DNA from: JBEKTY01 sp049515555
GTDB taxonomy: Bacteria; Planctomycetota; Planctomycetia; Pirellulales; Thermoguttaceae
Length of the DNA: 38,859 nucleotides
Direction of reading: 5' to 3'
Assembly (NCBI GenBank): GCA_049515555.1
Contig: JBEKTY010000105.1
Coordinates: forward strand, 1-38,859
Shown: positions 37,084 through 38,859 of the stretch, one piece after another
Layout of the letters: every line of letters begins with the position of its first letter
Position numbering within the stretch: the first letter of the stretch is position 1
The notes under the pieces: generated by a model
Told to the model about the DNA's origin: nothing
What the model saw: the letters and a program-made list of their open reading frames with translations, nothing else
Database searches by the model: none
Made by a program: the position numbers and the translations under genes

Positions 37084-38703
37084 CTATTCCACTATCAGCC
37101 GGGTGCCCAGACCGTCGCGGGCCGCGCGGCCGGCCAGCAGGTCGGCCGCCAGGCGGACGGCCATCTCCAGGGCGTCTGGCCCGTCGTCGTGGTCGCCGAT
37201 GGGGAACTGCTGAAGCTGCTCCACCAGTTCCCGGGTGCCGGGGCTGCCGGTCTTGAACCGCAGGCGGCGCCCGGCCAGGTAGGGTCCCAGGCGGCGGATG
37301 CGGACCAGCTTGTTGACGTGGTTTTCCAGGGGCCAGGGGCGGGCGGCCAAGAGGCCCTGCCGCCGCAGCTCGCTCTCGAACTCGGCGCCCAGCAGGTCCT
37401 GGAATTGGTTGGCCTCGATGCCGAACACGTCGGGCCGGAAGCGGCGGTAGATCTCCACGCCGTCGGCCACGATCTGCGGCGTGGGGCGGCGGGCCAGGTC
37501 CGCCTCGACGAATACCAGCCCCTGCCGGTCCACGCCCAGCATCACCAGCGCCGAGTAATCGCCGCGCCGCGAGTCGGCCCCCTTGCTCGGATCCAGGGCC
37601 AGTGTTTTCACCAGCAGGCGGCCGGGCCAGGTCTCGAACCAGATCGACTCGTCGAAGTAGGATTCGGGCCATTCGCAGAGGTCGGGATTGACGGGCGAGT
37701 TCTGCTTTTCCCGCTCGAAGGCGGTCCGCCCGCCTTCGACCCGCATGCACATGAGCGTGTAAAGGTCTTCTTCCTCAGGCCAGAGCAGGATCGCGCCGGC
37801 CTCCATGTCCTGGCGGTGCTCTTCGTAGAAGCGGCGGGCCGCCTGCCGGTAGCCGGGATTGGTCAGCTCGGTATAGAACGTCTCCCACTGCTGCCACAGG
37901 GACATGTTGTCGGGCCAGCGCTCGATGGCGCGGAAGACTCGCGAGGTCCAGCCCGGCCGGCGGTCGAGCTCCATGGCCAGCGCCTCGCGGTGCAAGGCGG
38001 TGGCCAGGTTCACCACGTTGGTCCGCGGGGTGCCGGCCTTCATCAACATGCCGTGGAACCAGCTCCGCGAGTGCTCGCGTTGCAGGGCCGAGCTGATATG
38101 GCCGTCGTTTTGCAGGTCGTCGCAGACGATGAGCGTGGGGCGATGCTCGCGGCGGCGGCGGCCGCGGAGCCGCTGGCCGCTGCCGAAGGCCTCGACGGCC
38201 GCGCCGTTGCGCAGCACCACCGTCCCGGCCCGCCACACCGGCCCGCGACCCGCCGACTGCGGATAATCCGCCGTGAGCCGGTCGTTGTCGATCAACTCGG
38301 CCTTGACGTTCTCCAGGTGCGCGCAGGCCTGGTGCCGCGTGTCGGAGACGATCCAGATGTAGGGTTCCGAGCCTTCCAGGGCGGCGCGGAGGAGAAAGGT
38401 CAGCGTGCCCAGCGTCGATTTCGCGCCGCTGCGGGGGGCCAGGACGTTGAGTTTCACGCCGCGGATCACGCGCATCGTGTCCAGCCAGCGGGCCAGCCAC
38501 AGGTGCATCCGCGACGACGGCCGGCTGAAATAGCGGGGCAGATACTGGCGGCCCCAGGCCAGCAGATCGAGGTCCGCCCGGCCACTGGCGGCCCACCCTT
38601 TCCGGTCGCGGCGGGCCAGCTCGCCGCGCAAGCCGCGGAGCGCCGACCGCAGCAGCCGCCACGACGCACGGCCGTCGTCCATCAGCGTGTCAATGTAAAT
38701 CAT
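37084..38703 (-). CDS. Phage terminase large subunit (TerL)
   Basis: The 539-residue protein has both TerL modules. ATPase: NVLAPRSGAKST (Walker A, 86-97), YIWIVSDT, and LIVCDD (Walker B, 191-196). RNase H-like nuclease: LALDPSKGADSRRGDYSAL (Asp371), VFGIEANQFQ (Glu430) and DHDDGPDALEMA (Asp504-510). All catalytic acids are present, so packaging activity is plausible. The ATG at 38703 lacks a good Shine-Dalgarno; ATG 38682 is an alternative. No small terminase is seen upstream within the window. Confidence 0.9.
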   Translation of the reverse strand: MIYIDTLMDDGRASWRLLRSALRGLRGELARRDRKGWAASGRADLDLLAWGRQYLPRYFSRPSSRMHLWLARWLDTMRVIRGVKLNVLAPRSGAKSTLGTLTFLLRAALEGSEPYIWIVSDTRHQACAHLENVKAELIDNDRLTADYPQSAGRGPVWRAGTVVLRNGAAVEAFGSGQRLRGRRRREHRPTLIVCDDLQNDGHISSALQREHSRSWFHGMLMKAGTPRTNVVNLATALHREALAMELDRRPGWTSRVFRAIERWPDNMSLWQQWETFYTELTNPGYRQAARRFYEEHRQDMEAGAILLWPEEEDLYTLMCMRVEGGRTAFEREKQNSPVNPDLCEWPESYFDESIWFETWPGRLLVKTLALDPSKGADSRRGDYSALVMLGVDRQGLVFVEADLARRPTPQIVADGVEIYRRFRPDVFGIEANQFQDLLGAEFESELRRQGLLAARPWPLENHVNKLVRIRRLGPYLAGRRLRFKTGSPGTRELVEQLQQFPIGDHDDGPDALEMAVRLAADLLAGRAARDGLGTRLIVE

Positions 38704-38708
38704 GGGCG

Positions 38709-38812
38709 GAACCGTGTTCCGTGTTCAGTCTGAAAACTGGACTTTTGCAAATTGGGATGGGGACGACACAAGTGGTCCCCCTCTCCCTCCGGGAGAGGGC
38801 CGGGGTGAGGGG
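38709..38812. repeat. Heptamer-like GTGTTCC run and CTCTCCC palindrome, copy 8
   Basis: CGTGTTC/CGTGTTC/AGTCTGA (period 7, 38711-38740) precede a CTCTCCC palindrome (38774-38812) whose following sequence CCTGCGTTGGTCACGAAAA matches the centre of the 19466 pair. The partner arm appears to start at the window edge (CCTCACCC). Confidence 0.7.
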
Positions 38813-38859
38813 AACCTGCGTTGGTCACGAAAAATGGAAAAGCAGCATCCTCACCCATT

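Noticed and set aside
37189..38733. 514-residue plus-strand open frame opposite TerL
   Set aside because: Antisense shadow; TerL on the minus strand has all catalytic motifs.

Overview
The window looks like a chromosomal piece of a Planctomycetota bacterium, probably of the Pirellulales type. It is GC-rich. It carries a secreted DUF1080 (3-keto-disaccharide hydrolase family) protein, a cyanophycin synthetase with its DUF1854/ABC partner genes, many small palindromic intergenic repeats, and numerous planctomycete-style hypotheticals. I saw no rRNA, tRNA or CRISPR array. The taxonomic call is inference from gene content.

Left part (1-12.9 kb): a DUF1080 secreted protein, an AAA_14/DUF4143 ATPase, and a lower-GC GIY-YIG/DUF4357 gene. 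That gene is bracketed by integron-like half-sites and by two copies of a ~170-bp repeat. Next come an XPB/Ssl2-like helicase-associated protein and cyanophycin synthetase (minus strand). Divergent from cphA is a translationally coupled pair, an ABC exporter with a PH-like and zinc-ribbon N-terminus and a DUF1854 protein. The pair fits the known cyanophycin-associated gene set. The ABC protein seems to lack about 36 residues between TM2 and TM3 and carries a repeat-derived insertion.

Middle (12.9-17.1 kb): a secreted Pro-rich protein, a convergent terminator region, a cytidylyltransferase-like protein, a HAD phosphatase/mutase, two very small ORFs, and a zinc-ribbon membrane protein.

Right part (17.1-38.7 kb): one long minus-strand run that reads, from the right edge, like a siphophage or gene-transfer-agent structural operon. 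The order is TerL, portal, secreted partner protein (plus a decayed second copy), small DUF2292-like protein, prohead protease/scaffold, capsid cement, major capsid, head-tail connectors, a large beta-rich spike-like protein, head closure, tail terminator, tail tube, tail chaperone, a short (268 aa) tape-measure candidate and distal tail proteins. It then runs directly into a Cys-rich small protein and three glycosyltransferases. No integrase, repressor, replication, holin or endolysin gene is visible, and nearly every gap is filled with chromosome-type dispersed repeats, so I read this as a resident, domesticated or GTA-like particle cluster.

The most striking locus is the portal protein. 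A phage-type DERGRWT linker joins it to a C-terminal domain that resembles Bacillus Tgl-type transglutaminases. The next gene starts 5 nt downstream and encodes a signal-peptide protein, followed by an overlapping, frameshifted copy of the same gene. This is the layout of a polymorphic toxin/immunity module on a particle protein.

The other recurring theme is repeats: palindromic families (CTCTCCC, CACACGGCGTGTG, GGGACTGTCCC), a ~170-bp MITE-like element, and locus-specific 7- to 9-nt tandem arrays, often with an inverted partner. Several repeats have become coding sequence at gene ends.
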